Shown here piece by piece: positions 54,136 to 63,699 of a DNA stretch of 64,000 bases. The notes under the pieces were generated by a model, which had not been told where the DNA came from, ran no database searches, and saw nothing but the letters and a program-made list of their open reading frames with translations. The position numbers were made by a program, and so were the translations under genes. The DNA is from Pararoseomonas baculiformis (GTDB lineage Bacteria > Pseudomonadota > Alphaproteobacteria > Acetobacterales > Acetobacteraceae). Numbering within the stretch: position 1 is the stretch's first letter; every line of letters begins with the position of its first letter. The stretch is from assembly GCF_017813395.1 (NCBI RefSeq), contig NZ_JAGIZB010000018.1:35001-99000 (forward strand), in the 5' to 3' direction.

Positions 54136-55390
54136 TCCCCGGCTCCCCGGCCCGGCGCGGCTCGGCCTCCAGCCCGGCCGAAAGGGCGAGGCCCAGCGCG
54201 AACCAGACCATCCGGTTACCCATGTCGGTGGAAACCATGGCCCCCAGGGCGATCGGCAGCACCAGGGCAACGAGCCGCCCGCCGGCCCCGGGCGGCAAGG
54301 CCCGCAACCGGCCCAGCAGCAGCAGGCCGCCCCCGCCGAAGGCTCCGAGCCAGAGAAGAATGCCCGGCAGCCCTCCCTCCGCCAACGCCTCCAGGGCGTG
54401 GTTATGGGGATAGAGGCCCCGCCGCTCCCCGTTCCCCGCGGCCAGGGTGAAGGCCCCTGTCCCCAGGCCCCAGGGCAGGGTTTCCCCCGCCCAGCGCAGC
54501 GCCTCGGCCCAGAGGAGCGGGCGGGCGGAGGCGGCCAGCCCGTCCCCCGTGAAGCGTTCCAGCGTCCGCAGCCCCTCGGCCCGGCCGGGATCGGCGAGCA
54601 GCGCCGCGATGGCCAGCAGCCCGGCCCCGCCCGTCAGCGCCACCCAGCCCAGCGCCGCCCGGCCGCGCCGCGCGGACCACAGATGCGCAGCCGGCGCCAG
54701 CATCACCGCCAGCCCCAGCGCGATCAGCCCGGCCCGCCCGCCCGGCAGCAGTCCCGCCAGGGCGAGGACAAGGGTCAGCCCCGCCCAGGCCAGGCGCAGG
54801 AGGCCCCGTGTCTCCACCACCTTCAGCGCGGCCAGCCCCGCGGCGCAGGCGATGGCCAGCCCGGCCAGCTGGTACTGCACCCTCACCATCTCCGGATTCG
54901 CGCCCACCATCCCGCCCAGCACCACCTGCCCATGGGCCAGCCCCCAGGCCACGGTGCCCGCCACGAAAGGCCCAAGCGCCAGCGTGGCTGCAGCCAGCCC
55001 CCGCCGCGCGCCGGGATCGCCGCCCACCACCATCCCGGCCAGCAGCATGGCCGGGGCCGCCAGCACCGCTTCCGGCAGCTTGGCCGCCAGCACCTCCCGC
55101 GAAGGGCTCCAGAGCGCCGCGACCACGAGCCAGAGCCAGAGCAGCCCCGCGCAGGCCAGCGGCGGCGCCAGCACCGGGCGCGCCCGCCAGCGCGTGCCGG
55201 CCGCCAGCAGGACCAGCCCGGGAAGGAGCAGCGCGGCCGAGACCAGGGTGAGGTCGAAGGGCAGCCCGGCCAGGGGCGGCGTGGATTTCAGCGCGCCGGC
55301 GAACTGCATGGCGGCGGCCGGCAGCCCGGCCAGCGCGGCAAGGCCGGCGGCGCCCGGGCGGGGAAGGACGAGGAAGGGCGCCGTGCTCAT
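54128..55390 (-). CDS. O-antigen ligase/polymerase-family membrane protein
   Basis: 420 residues with about 11-12 hydrophobic segments and a large loop holding GLYPHNHALEALAEGGLPGI, the conserved His-rich stretch of the Wzy/WaaL group. It polymerises or ligates repeat units in the periplasm. It overlaps the chain-length gene by 4 bases (ATGA) and the sugar transferase by 8 bases. Polymerase or ligase cannot be decided by sequence alone. Confidence 0.85.
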   Translation of the reverse strand: MSTAPFLVLPRPGAAGLAALAGLPAAAMQFAGALKSTPPLAGLPFDLTLVSAALLLPGLVLLAAGTRWRARPVLAPPLACAGLLWLWLVVAALWSPSREVLAAKLPEAVLAAPAMLLAGMVVGGDPGARRGLAAATLALGPFVAGTVAWGLAHGQVVLGGMVGANPEMVRVQYQLAGLAIACAAGLAALKVVETRGLLRLAWAGLTLVLALAGLLPGGRAGLIALGLAVMLAPAAHLWSARRGRAALGWVALTGGAGLLAIAALLADPGRAEGLRTLERFTGDGLAASARPLLWAEALRWAGETLPWGLGTGAFTLAAGNGERRGLYPHNHALEALAEGGLPGILLWLGAFGGGGLLLLGRLRALPPGAGGRLVALVLPIALGAMVSTDMGNRMVWFALGLALSAGLEAEPRRAGEPGIG

Positions 55391-56289
55391 TCCTCGCTTG
55401 CCCGGGCGAGCACGGGCTGCACCATCCTCGCCCCACCCCGGCGCGGCGCCCCGCCCGGGGGAAGGCCGAAGAGCAGGACATGGCAGGCAGCCAGCACCAG
55501 GCAGGCCAGCGGCGCCGTCACCCCGAGCAGGACCAGCAGCAGGGGCCGGTTCGGCAGGGCGGGCGCGATCCCCACGCTGGGGGCGGAAACCAGCCGCGCC
55601 GCCACCGCCTCGTCCGCCGCCGCGATCACCCCGGCCCGCTGGTGCTGCGCCAGCAGCTCATACATCGGGGTGCGCATGTAGATGTCGCGCTCGGCCGCCA
55701 GCCGCGCCTCCAGCGCCGCCACGCGCCGCCGGGCGAGCTCGTCCAGGCTCTGCCGCACCCGCGCCTCCCCGAAGCCGTGCAGGCGCGCAAGGATGTCCAG
55801 CGCCGCCTCACGGTCCCGATGCGGCAGGGAGAGCGTCGTGGTCACGGTGGCGAGGGACTGGGTCACGGCCAGGTTCCGCTCCAGCCAGCGGTCCACATCG
55901 TCCAGGTCCGCCGGGGATGGCGGGAAGCCGAGCAGCGTGCGGACCTGCCCCGTGAAACCGTTCATCCGCTGGGCCGTCAGCTCGGCCAGGATGCCCGTTT
56001 CCCGCGCCAGCATCGCCGCCGCCTCCGGGCTGCGGAGATTGGCGAGATAGATGGCGAAGTTGCCGCCCGCCCGCGTGTCCAGCAGGCCACCAGGCATGAC
56101 CAGCCCACCCTGGATGAGGGTGGAGGCGGCCAGCCCCGTGGTCTCGGCCGGGGCGACCACCGCCTCCGCCACGTATTGCCGCGGCCAGAGCAGGATCAGC
56201 GTGGCGCCCAGCAGCAGCAGCCCCATGGCCGCGCCGGCAACCCGCCAGCGCAGCCGCCAGACACCCAGCAGGAGAAGTTCGAGCGGCAT
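55387..56289 (-). CDS. Wzz-like chain-length determinant/polysaccharide co-polymerase
   Basis: About 300 residues: a membrane helix near the N-terminus (VAGAAMGLLLLGATLILLW), a mainly helical periplasmic part with ARRRVAALEARLAAERDIYM, and a second helix near the C-terminus (LLLVLLGVTAPLACLVLAAC). This topology fits the polysaccharide co-polymerases; no kinase domain is present. It probably sets chain length with the ligase/polymerase. A TTG two codons upstream (56295) is another start. Confidence 0.75.
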   Translation of the reverse strand: MPLELLLLGVWRLRWRVAGAAMGLLLLGATLILLWPRQYVAEAVVAPAETTGLAASTLIQGGLVMPGGLLDTRAGGNFAIYLANLRSPEAAAMLARETGILAELTAQRMNGFTGQVRTLLGFPPSPADLDDVDRWLERNLAVTQSLATVTTTLSLPHRDREAALDILARLHGFGEARVRQSLDELARRRVAALEARLAAERDIYMRTPMYELLAQHQRAGVIAAADEAVAARLVSAPSVGIAPALPNRPLLLVLLGVTAPLACLVLAACHVLLFGLPPGGAPRRGGARMVQPVLARASEE

Positions 56290-56318
56290 TCCCAATCACG
56301 ATTTCGTGCGCCCGCAGT

Positions 56319-58088
56319 TTAGGCCGCGACCCCGGCCCCAGCGCAATCGGTGCGGAAGCGGATTCGTGTGGTGATCCCCCGCACGGGCGCCGCCGCCCGC
56401 GCCACCAGCACCGGCACGGGCCGCGCCACCCCATAGGCCGGGCTCTCCCAGCCCGGTTCGAGGCTGATGGCGAGCTCCGCGTCGGAATGCAGCACGATGC
56501 AGGCTTCCGGCCGCGCAACGCCCCGGCCGGTGAGGCGCCAGGGACCGGGGGCGAGATGCCAGCGCAGGGCAAGGCTGCGGAAAGGCCCCTCCACCGCATC
56601 CTCCACGGTCCACTCGGCCTCGCCCGGCATCACGCGCCGCGCATGGCGGTTGCCGCGCGAATCGCGGGTGAAGGCGCCATCCGGCAGCAGCCCCGTCCGC
56701 ACCCAGCGGGAGAGCAGGAAGCGCCCCGCCCGCGGCATCGGCTCCGCCTCGTCGAACAGGATGAGGTTGTGAGCGGTGGCACCGGTGAAATAACCGGCCC
56801 ACCAGGCCTCGGCCGGGAGCGGGTTGTAGGCGCCCGTGCCCGTGTCCCGCAGCAGGTTCAGCGGACCGTGCCAGAGATCGAGATGCAGCAGGTCCGCCTG
56901 CCCCGGGCGGAAGCGCAGCGGCCCCGTGCGGAGCAGCGCCCGCGCATTCCCCCGCCGCCAGCCCCGCGTGCCCTGCGCCAGCCATTCGGCCTCGGCCGGC
57001 AGGGCGGGGGCGGGTGCCAGGCCCAACCAGGCGCAGCCGGGATCGCCGGGAACCCCCGCTGAGGCTCCGGCCAGCAGCCGCGCCGCCCGCTCCACGCTGC
57101 CGCGCGCATCATGCGGGCCGCACAGGGAGAGATCCGCGAAGGCGGAGCCATCCTGGTGCCCAAGCCGGGGCAACGCGCCGGTTTCCGGCTCCACCAGCCG
57201 CGCCAGCCAGCGCGCGGCGGAGGCGGCGCGTGCCTGGCAGGAGGCGGGCAGCGGCGCGGCGCCATGCCGGCGCCGGAGCCATTCCAGGACCGAGAGCACA
57301 TCGACCAGCAGCCGGTGGTAGCCGGTGGAGACCTGGGCAAAGCCGCCATCCGCCGCCACCAGCCGCCCGATGGCGCGCACCAGGCCCTCCCGGCCGCTCC
57401 GCGCCAGCGCCTCATCCCCCAGCAGCCAGGCGCAGGCCAGCAGCCCCGCGGGCTCGCTGACGGAGTGGTTGTTGTCCTGCGCCACAGCATAGGCGCGGGT
57501 GGCCTCGATCCGCCGCGCATGCAGCCGCAGCAGCCCGGCGAGCCCCGGGGAGGCCGGGCCGCCGCCCAGCAACCCATGGGCGAGGGCCAGGTGCAGCGCG
57601 CGAAGCGCCGCCTCCTGCCCACAGGCCCAGTTGGGGCCGCGGAAGGGCGGGTTGGCCGCCAGCCAGGCCGCCAACTCCGCTTCGGCGCGGGCGAGATGCC
57701 CGCCGCCGGGCTCCAGCCGGTGCGCCTGGACCAGGAGGGGCAGCCAGGCCAGCCGGTTCGCCTCCCAGACCGGGCGGATATCGCCCGGCCCGAAAAGATC
57801 GAGCCGCAATGCACCCGCGCCCGGATCGAAGGGCCCGTGCACCACCACGGGGGGCAGGCTTCGCGCCCGCTCCAGCACCGCCTGCCGCGCTGCCCCGGGC
57901 AGGGCCGGTGCAGGAGGAGCAGCGAGGGGCAGGAAGGGCCCATCCGGCACCCCGTGGCCGCGCAACGCGCGGCGCGGCGCGCCCCCCGCGGTCAGGAGCC
58001 TGTGCCAGGCCAGCCAGAACAGGGGCCGGGTTCCCAGCCGGCGGGCCGCATCGAGGCGGAGAAGCAGGCGGGGCGCTTGGAGAGACAT
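56319..58088 (-). CDS. Heparinase II/III-family protein
   Basis: 589 residues. An alpha/alpha-toroid region (NNHSVSEPAGLLACAWLLGD, GGFAQVSTGYHRLLVDVLSV) is followed by the heparinase II/III C-terminal beta domain (DLLHLDLWHGPLNLLRDTG, NLILFDEAEPMPRAGRFLL). Members cut uronic-acid polysaccharides and often sit in exopolysaccharide loci. No clear signal peptide is present. It is the first gene of the minus-strand locus and is divergent from the truncated gene at 58175. Confidence 0.88.
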   Translation of the reverse strand: MSLQAPRLLLRLDAARRLGTRPLFWLAWHRLLTAGGAPRRALRGHGVPDGPFLPLAAPPAPALPGAARQAVLERARSLPPVVVHGPFDPGAGALRLDLFGPGDIRPVWEANRLAWLPLLVQAHRLEPGGGHLARAEAELAAWLAANPPFRGPNWACGQEAALRALHLALAHGLLGGGPASPGLAGLLRLHARRIEATRAYAVAQDNNHSVSEPAGLLACAWLLGDEALARSGREGLVRAIGRLVAADGGFAQVSTGYHRLLVDVLSVLEWLRRRHGAAPLPASCQARAASAARWLARLVEPETGALPRLGHQDGSAFADLSLCGPHDARGSVERAARLLAGASAGVPGDPGCAWLGLAPAPALPAEAEWLAQGTRGWRRGNARALLRTGPLRFRPGQADLLHLDLWHGPLNLLRDTGTGAYNPLPAEAWWAGYFTGATAHNLILFDEAEPMPRAGRFLLSRWVRTGLLPDGAFTRDSRGNRHARRVMPGEAEWTVEDAVEGPFRSLALRWHLAPGPWRLTGRGVARPEACIVLHSDAELAISLEPGWESPAYGVARPVPVLVARAAAPVRGITTRIRFRTDCAGAGVAA

Positions 58089-58174
58089 GACGCACCCTGT
58101 TTACCACGATCACGAAATTGTTAACTTACCGGATCACCGGCTGCCGGTGCGCAGAGCGGAACGGAGGAGCGGCA

Positions 58175-58582
58175 TTGGCGAAGGCGGGCAGGGCAGCACG
58201 GCTGGCAATGTCCCTCCTGCTGGCGTTTCCGCCCGGCGGAGGGGCCCTGGCGCAGGGGCAGCCGCTCGCGCCGCCCGCTCTGCCATCCACCCTACCGGGG
58301 GGCACGCTCCTCCCCGCCCTGCCGCCCGGCACCCAACAGGATATCCTGCAGCGGATCCTGGATGCGGCCGGCGGGCGCCCGGCCAGCCCCGCGCCTCCGG
58401 CCGCCATCCCCGCGCCCGTCCCCAACGCACCGTTCCAGCCCACGGCCATCCAGCCAGGCGGGGTCCCGCAGCCACCCCTCCGCGCCGATATGGGCGAGCC
58501 GCTCTCCAACACGGAAGCCTTCTTCGCCGCGCTGGATCAACAAAACGAACTTCGTTTCTGCCTCTCCCCATTAACCCTTTAA
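58175..58582 (+). pseudogene. N-terminal part of an exported proline-rich protein, probably cut by a transposon
   Basis: The TTG at 58175 has GGAGGAG 5 bases upstream and opens a signal peptide (LAMSLLLAFPPGGGALAQ). A proline-rich stretch follows with LPPGTQQDILQRILDAAGG. Host-like GC-rich coding continues to about 58540 (LSNTEAFFAAL), then the sequence becomes AT-rich and the frame stops at 58580. That point coincides with the transposon end. The position, divergent from the polysaccharide operon, and the N-terminal style suggest an export (Wza/SLBB-type) outer-membrane protein; this identity is a guess, since no SLBB domain remains. Confidence 0.55.
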
Positions 58583-58754
58583 TCGAATTAGCGAATTCCC
58601 AAACTCATATGCGACGTTTAACTCCTTCGCAGAAAACGAAGACACTTTCCCGGACGTCTCCACGCCCTCGCAGCGAAAACGAAGATTGTCCCCGACGTCC
58701 GCTCTCGGGCGATTGGATATCGCGATCCGTATGGGCTGGACCTCCAGGGACGTC
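58542..58754. repeat. Candidate TnsB-binding repeats at the transposon left end
   Basis: AAAACGAA occurs at 58542, 58633 and 58676 in the same direction; the last two are followed at about 11-13 bases by C-rich runs and GACGTC (58653, 58694), giving a 41-43 base period. A third GACGTC is at 58749. The first copy is part of a palindrome, AAACGAA-C-TTCGTTT (58543-58557). From 58755 to 58982 I see no gene. Confidence 0.55.
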
Positions 58755-58982
58755 TCACCGTTCGCCTCCCGGCATCGAAGGCGGCCGGCCTTGAGACGCA
58801 AGGACGCCGTCCGGTACGGTGATCAATCGAACGCGTGGGGCGCTCGGAAAGTCCGGGGTGTCCGAAGGGGAGTTGATGCGGAATTCTTCTTGCTAGCTTG
58901 CATGAGCAAGGCAGATCCCCAGCGCGAATGCCCGAAGGCGCGCTTCCGGACGCGGAACTGACGGGAGTATGGGCGGGCGGCG

Positions 58983-60545
58983 TCAGCCCACCACGTCGCC
59001 CCTCTCCCCGGTCAGGGGACGCCCAAGCATCCCGCACGCCCGCAGTTCCGCGACCGAGGCCGCCCCCCTGTCGGGGTCGGCCTTCCTGTCCCGGTGCGGC
59101 GGCGACGGCTTCCTTACACGCTTCCGCTTGGCCGGTGCCTCGCCGGGATGGGCGGGCTTATCCCTCCTCTCGTCGGCGTCAGTCCCCCCCACCGGCGCCG
59201 CAGCTCTCGGAGCGACGGGGAAAGCAGGCTCGACCTTTGCGAACGACCCGGGCATGAACGCGTTCCGCATCGCATCCCACTCAGCGTCGTCCACCTGCCC
59301 GCCCTTTCGCATCCGGCGGATCACGTCGTGCAACATCGCGAAGTCCACCTCGTACACGGTCTTGAAGACCTCGGGCGTGAGCGTCTCCCCGCCGACCTCA
59401 AGCGCGCGGCATTGGGCGAGCATGAAGCTCTTCACGACGAGGTCGTGGATGCCAGCGGTCATGAGCCAGATCGTCCGCAGGATTGCCTTGCGCTGACCCT
59501 CCTCCAAGGCATCCCAGTCCGGCGTCTCCCGGACGAGGCGGCGGCTCCAGAGCCTGCGGACGAAGCCGTCGAGTTCCGGACCCCGCGCGAGGGGACCCAT
59601 GGGGAAATGGCCGCCGCTCGAGAAACGGCGCCCCGATTGTAGTTCCTTGCTGAGGAAATCCTTCGCTCCGCCCGTGCCGATTACGACGACCGGGACGCGC
59701 AGGTCGTTCATCATGGTGAGCAGGAAGTTCATTATGCTCTCGGCGTTGTCACCCTTCGAGCGCTGCAGGATCTGGATCTCGTCGATTACGAGGACGCCCA
59801 GTGCGTGCAAGTGCGCGAGCGACACAGCGGCGGCCCGCATCGTCTCCGCGGAGGCCCGGCTCCGGATAAAGCCGTCCGACAGGTTCGTGCCGAGGACCAC
59901 GTCAAACGCGCGGATGATCGCGCGAGCCAAGCCGACGACGCCCCCGTCCCCGGGGCAGGTGATCATGAGCCAGACGAGCTGGGTGGTCACCGGCATGTCG
60001 TCCGCCTCGGCGCCGTGCACGATCACCTGGGGATAGCGGGACAGGATTCGCTTCACCGAGGTGGTCTTTCCGCACCCGGAGGTTCCGATCACCGAGAGGC
60101 CGGTGGAGTGGGCCTGCACCACCTTCGGGGCTGCCTTCCGCCTCCCGGGCATCACCTTCGCCTCCTGGGCGTCCGCCGCACGGGCGAGATCGGCCCGCGC
60201 CTGCTCCATGGTCTCGTACCAGCGGCGCAGGTCGCGCGGGTTCCGGGCGAAGTAGCCACTCCGAAGCATCGTGGAGATCCGCCCCTCAAGGACCGCGTGC
60301 ACGGGCTGCGGCATCCAGAGCTGGCGCAGGAGGTCCAGCTCGTGGAGGCGAATCCGTGCGGGCGCATCCTTCAGTTCCGGGTCGAACACGACGTCGTTCA
60401 GGAGCGAGCGGAGGATGTCGACCCGCTCGACGAGGATGGGCGGCAGCGCCTCGATGAGCGGGTTGCCGCGATGGCTCGGGGCGAGCGGCATCCTATACAC
60501 GGCGTCCTCGACGCGCCCCGAAAAGAGGTCTTCCTCGGCATCCAC
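58983..60545 (-). CDS. tnsC: TnsC-type AAA+ transposition ATPase
   Basis: 520 residues. Walker A is GTSGCGKT (154-161) and Walker B VLVIDE (251-256), in an AAA domain that runs to about residue 400; NFLLTMMNDLRVPVVVIGTGG and GPELDGFVRRLWSRRLV resemble Tn7 TnsC. The last 90 residues are basic and Pro/Arg-rich. TnsC links target choice to the transposase. It starts with GTG two bases after the tnsB stop and ends 440 bases before the transposon edge. Confidence 0.9.
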   Translation of the reverse strand: MDAEEDLFSGRVEDAVYRMPLAPSHRGNPLIEALPPILVERVDILRSLLNDVVFDPELKDAPARIRLHELDLLRQLWMPQPVHAVLEGRISTMLRSGYFARNPRDLRRWYETMEQARADLARAADAQEAKVMPGRRKAAPKVVQAHSTGLSVIGTSGCGKTTSVKRILSRYPQVIVHGAEADDMPVTTQLVWLMITCPGDGGVVGLARAIIRAFDVVLGTNLSDGFIRSRASAETMRAAAVSLAHLHALGVLVIDEIQILQRSKGDNAESIMNFLLTMMNDLRVPVVVIGTGGAKDFLSKELQSGRRFSSGGHFPMGPLARGPELDGFVRRLWSRRLVRETPDWDALEEGQRKAILRTIWLMTAGIHDLVVKSFMLAQCRALEVGGETLTPEVFKTVYEVDFAMLHDVIRRMRKGGQVDDAEWDAMRNAFMPGSFAKVEPAFPVAPRAAAPVGGTDADERRDKPAHPGEAPAKRKRVRKPSPPHRDRKADPDRGAASVAELRACGMLGRPLTGERGDVVG

Positions 60546-60547
60546 CG

Positions 60548-62746
60548 CTAGGTTTCCCCCATGAGATCGTTCAGGAGCGCGTCGTGTTCCCCGGCATGCC
60601 CGTACGGCGAAGGGGCGGGCGGCGCCGGAGACGCGACGTCCTCCGCCGGTTCGGCGCCATCATCCTTGAGCGGGTTCGCCCTTGAGGACTTGCGGAAGGC
60701 GCCGCGCACCGGGTCGTCGACGGCGCGCAGGCGGGCTGATGCCTCCGAGGGCGTCGCGACCACTCCTCCGGCCTCGTCCTCCGCCTGGCGGACGAGGGCG
60801 TCCTGGCGTGCCCGAATCTTCGACGCCTCGTGGTCCAGGAGGTCGCGCTTCGCGGGCTGGTTCCCGGCGCCGCGGTCCCGCTCCTCCTGCACCTCGTCGT
60901 ACGTCCAGCGGGGAAAGCGCTTCTCTAGGCCCTTGGCGAGGGCGAGGGGCAGGCGCGTGCCGTCCGGCAGGTAGATCGCCGCTTCCTCCACTGCGTCTGG
61001 ATTGACCGTGCCGGTCCACCGCTCGGCCCGGCGGCGCGCCAGCCGCTCCATGGACACCTCGTCCGAGTCGGTGTGGTAGAGCAGGTCCGTGCCATCCAGG
61101 CGCAGGCCGTTCGACGTCCAGGCAAAGGTGACACGCGGGTAAAGGGCGCGCTCAATCTTTTCGTGATCGGCCACCTTCGGCACGCCGTGACCGTGGACCC
61201 CAAAGTGCCAGAGCTCGTCGAGCGTCGGCTTCGTCGCGTCCGCGCTCGTATAATCCGGCGGAACTCTTTGGACCTGGGTGGAGCGGTTCAGCAGGAGGAT
61301 CTCGTAGGCGACCAGGCGCCGCAGCTCCGGCAGGGTAAGGACGCCGTTCAGCCGGTGCCGAGGCGCGACTTCGCCGAGGCCGTCATGGTTCGCAACTTTG
61401 CGGTTCAGCAGCGACTGCTCGCCCCGAACGAAGCTGTTCTCAACGAAGGGCTTGAGGAACGGCTTCCGGCTCGGCGTCTTCGTCGGTAGTACGCCGAGAG
61501 GACGCGCCGCGTCGCGCAGGTCGACCGCCGTGAAGCCCGGCCCGCCGTCCGTCACGATCTCAGTCGGGACATGATGCATGGGCCAATCGTCGGGCCCGAT
61601 CTCGATCCCGATCGAGCGCATGAAGCGGACCTTATCCATGCACGCAACCGCCAGGGCCATCCGGGCGCCGCGGCTGTTTTCCGCGTCGAGTGAGATGTGG
61701 AACCCTACATAGGCCTGAGAGTACTGGTCGACGACGAAGTAGAGGGTGCCAAGACCGATGTCGTCCACGGTGGATCGCCGGCTGCGGAGCCGGACGGGCC
61801 ACTGTGTCGCATCGATCTCGTAAACTTGTCCGGGGCCGCGCGCACCGGTGACGGCTGTGCCGGACCGCTTCCTAATATCCTTGTCGAAGCGGTCCCGCGA
61901 CGTCCGCGAGCGTTCGATCCTCGCCCGCGTAGTGCTCTTCATCGCGTGGTAGTGGAGGACCGCCCGGCTCGGAATATGTGGTGCGGAAGGCGGGAGGACG
62001 TCGGCGCCGCCCTCCTCGTCGGGGGTGCCGTCGAGCGGTCTGCCCGTCACGTTCGACCATTCCTCCTTTACGCAGTAGACGCCGAGCCGGACCTGGAAGT
62101 AGGCCTCGCGCGGCGTGGTGCCCTGCGCGATCAACCGGCCGTACAAGTCCGCGGCATTCGTCAGCTTCTCCGGATCGAATGGTTCGGCGAGGAGGCCGCG
62201 AAGTCCCTTGGCGGGGCGTCCCGGGCGGCGCCCGTCCGCGGGCGGCACGAATTTGTCGCGCCCGCCGCACCTGTCCCAGCGCGGCAGGAGTGCGTTTTCG
62301 ACCATGCCGCCGCGCCACCAGAGGCGCAGCAGTCGGTACATCGTAGGTTCGGCCCGTCGGCTGCGCACGACGGCTAGCGTGATCATGCGACCCCGTTCCA
62401 CCGGGTGCAGAAGCCTGCGCTCGTTCTCCTCGCGCTCCCGCTCGTTCTCGCCGATTAGGCACTGCAGGCTCACCCAGTTCGTGTTGCGACGGGTCTTGTA
62501 TTTCTCGGGGATGAGGTCGTCGTGGGTCGCGGGCGCGTAGAAGGAGTCCTTTGGCGCGAAGCGGAGCGGCAGTTCGGGGAGCTGCGACACGTGGAACAGT
62601 TCGGGCATCGCGAGCCGGTCCGCGCAGTCGAAGAGGATAAGGACGTCCTCGCTCGGTCTGTTGCGGAGCACGCGCATCGGGCGCGCGGTCTCCCGGTCCT
62701 CCCCGAACAGCAGCAGCCGGTTGCGCGCGACGTCCTCAGGGCGCAT
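60548..62746 (-). CDS. tnsB: TnsB-type DDE transposase
   Basis: 732 residues. The Mu/Tn7-type integrase core has Asp312 in YEIDATQWPV, Asp400 in EIVTDGGPGF and Glu436 in FLKPFVENSFVRGEQ, with exactly 35 residues between the last two. An N-terminal helix-turn-helix region (up to about 280) should bind the transposon ends, and the acidic, Pro-rich C-terminus (about 690-732) may contact TnsC. The Glu lies in FVENSFVRGE, a TnsB hallmark. The start overlaps the tnsA end by 11 bases. Confidence 0.92.
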   Translation of the reverse strand: MRPEDVARNRLLLFGEDRETARPMRVLRNRPSEDVLILFDCADRLAMPELFHVSQLPELPLRFAPKDSFYAPATHDDLIPEKYKTRRNTNWVSLQCLIGENEREREENERRLLHPVERGRMITLAVVRSRRAEPTMYRLLRLWWRGGMVENALLPRWDRCGGRDKFVPPADGRRPGRPAKGLRGLLAEPFDPEKLTNAADLYGRLIAQGTTPREAYFQVRLGVYCVKEEWSNVTGRPLDGTPDEEGGADVLPPSAPHIPSRAVLHYHAMKSTTRARIERSRTSRDRFDKDIRKRSGTAVTGARGPGQVYEIDATQWPVRLRSRRSTVDDIGLGTLYFVVDQYSQAYVGFHISLDAENSRGARMALAVACMDKVRFMRSIGIEIGPDDWPMHHVPTEIVTDGGPGFTAVDLRDAARPLGVLPTKTPSRKPFLKPFVENSFVRGEQSLLNRKVANHDGLGEVAPRHRLNGVLTLPELRRLVAYEILLLNRSTQVQRVPPDYTSADATKPTLDELWHFGVHGHGVPKVADHEKIERALYPRVTFAWTSNGLRLDGTDLLYHTDSDEVSMERLARRRAERWTGTVNPDAVEEAAIYLPDGTRLPLALAKGLEKRFPRWTYDEVQEERDRGAGNQPAKRDLLDHEASKIRARQDALVRQAEDEAGGVVATPSEASARLRAVDDPVRGAFRKSSRANPLKDDGAEPAEDVASPAPPAPSPYGHAGEHDALLNDLMGET

Positions 62747-63497
62747 CTTGATCCTCCAAGGGCAGGAGCCAGCGGCCCCCGATGCGGTAGGGGCGCTCCG
62801 CCCGCAGGCGACGTCCGAGGTCCATGCTCAGGCGCCGCATGCTCAGCAGGTGCTTGAGAAGGGCGATGTGGCTTCCCTCGGGGGAGAGTGTCGCCCAGTC
62901 CAGGCTGAGGCAGACGCGCCGGAGCGGCGCGTAGGACGACCCGTCGAGCGCGGTCCTCAACGCGTCCAGGCATGCCCGCTGACGTTCGGGATCCGCGAAC
63001 CCCTCGGGTGGTTTCTGGTGATCAAGGAAGATCTCTAAGTTCGTGATCAACCCATCCGTGAGTTCCTCGTCAGTGAGGATGCGGAAGCCGACGCCACGCC
63101 GCCGCCAGAACTCCGCCTCGATGGCAGCCTTGTCGGACTCGCGAGGGAAGTTGAGGAGTACCTCCATCGGCTTGACGAACACCCCCTCCCTCGTGCCGTC
63201 CTCGCGGAAGAGCAGGAAGTCCGTGGTCACTACATAGGGCTTGCCCGTCCTGTCCCGCAGCCGACGGAAGCCGAGGCTGCGCGCGATCTCGTCAGTCTCC
63301 TCGATCGGCCACAGAGCCACCTGCTCCCGGTACTCGACAATGGTGGGATCACGGCGGAACAGCAGGAGGGCGCCCTTCTCGAGGCGCGAGAAGACGTGCT
63401 CGCTGCGCGCGCCGTCCTTGCTCGGGACGGCTGAGGTGAAGCCGCTCGACGAGACGTCCCCGACCTCAAGGAAGGGGCGGTAAGTCGCCCCGTCCAT
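62736..63497 (-). CDS. tnsA: TnsA-type endonuclease
   Basis: 253 residues from the ATG at 63497, which has AGGGG 9 bases upstream; a GTG at 63554 would add 19 residues but has no ribosome binding site. The restriction-enzyme-like core shows Glu40 (SRLEKGALLLFRRDP), Asp93 (VTTDFLLF) and Lys109 (GVFVKPMEVL), the E-D-K triad of Tn7 TnsA, and YREQ after the first motif. A C-terminal winged helix region (LLKHLLSMRRLSMDLGRRL) should contact TnsC. TnsA cuts the 5' ends, so the element should move by cut-and-paste. Confidence 0.88.
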   Translation of the reverse strand: MDGATYRPFLEVGDVSSSGFTSAVPSKDGARSEHVFSRLEKGALLLFRRDPTIVEYREQVALWPIEETDEIARSLGFRRLRDRTGKPYVVTTDFLLFREDGTREGVFVKPMEVLLNFPRESDKAAIEAEFWRRRGVGFRILTDEELTDGLITNLEIFLDHQKPPEGFADPERQRACLDALRTALDGSSYAPLRRVCLSLDWATLSPEGSHIALLKHLLSMRRLSMDLGRRLRAERPYRIGGRWLLPLEDQDAP

Positions 63498-63699
63498 AAG
63501 CCCCCGCCCCTGGGCGATGCGACGCTCTGGCGCGATTCGTCGTCGGCTTCTCACCTGAATATCTTTTGGTCGGAAGAGCCATATCCGGAGCTTTCAGCAT
63601 TCCGCTGAGCCGTAAGGTGCTTCACGCGCGGCTCCACCGTCGCTTTTCTCTCGCGTCTGACTTCAAAAGGCTTCAGAGCGCCCGTGGTGTAATGATTCG

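Noticed and set aside
58571..58801. Minus-strand open frame of 76 codons in the transposon end
   Set aside because: It runs through the candidate TnsB sites, has no ribosome binding site and no family resemblance.
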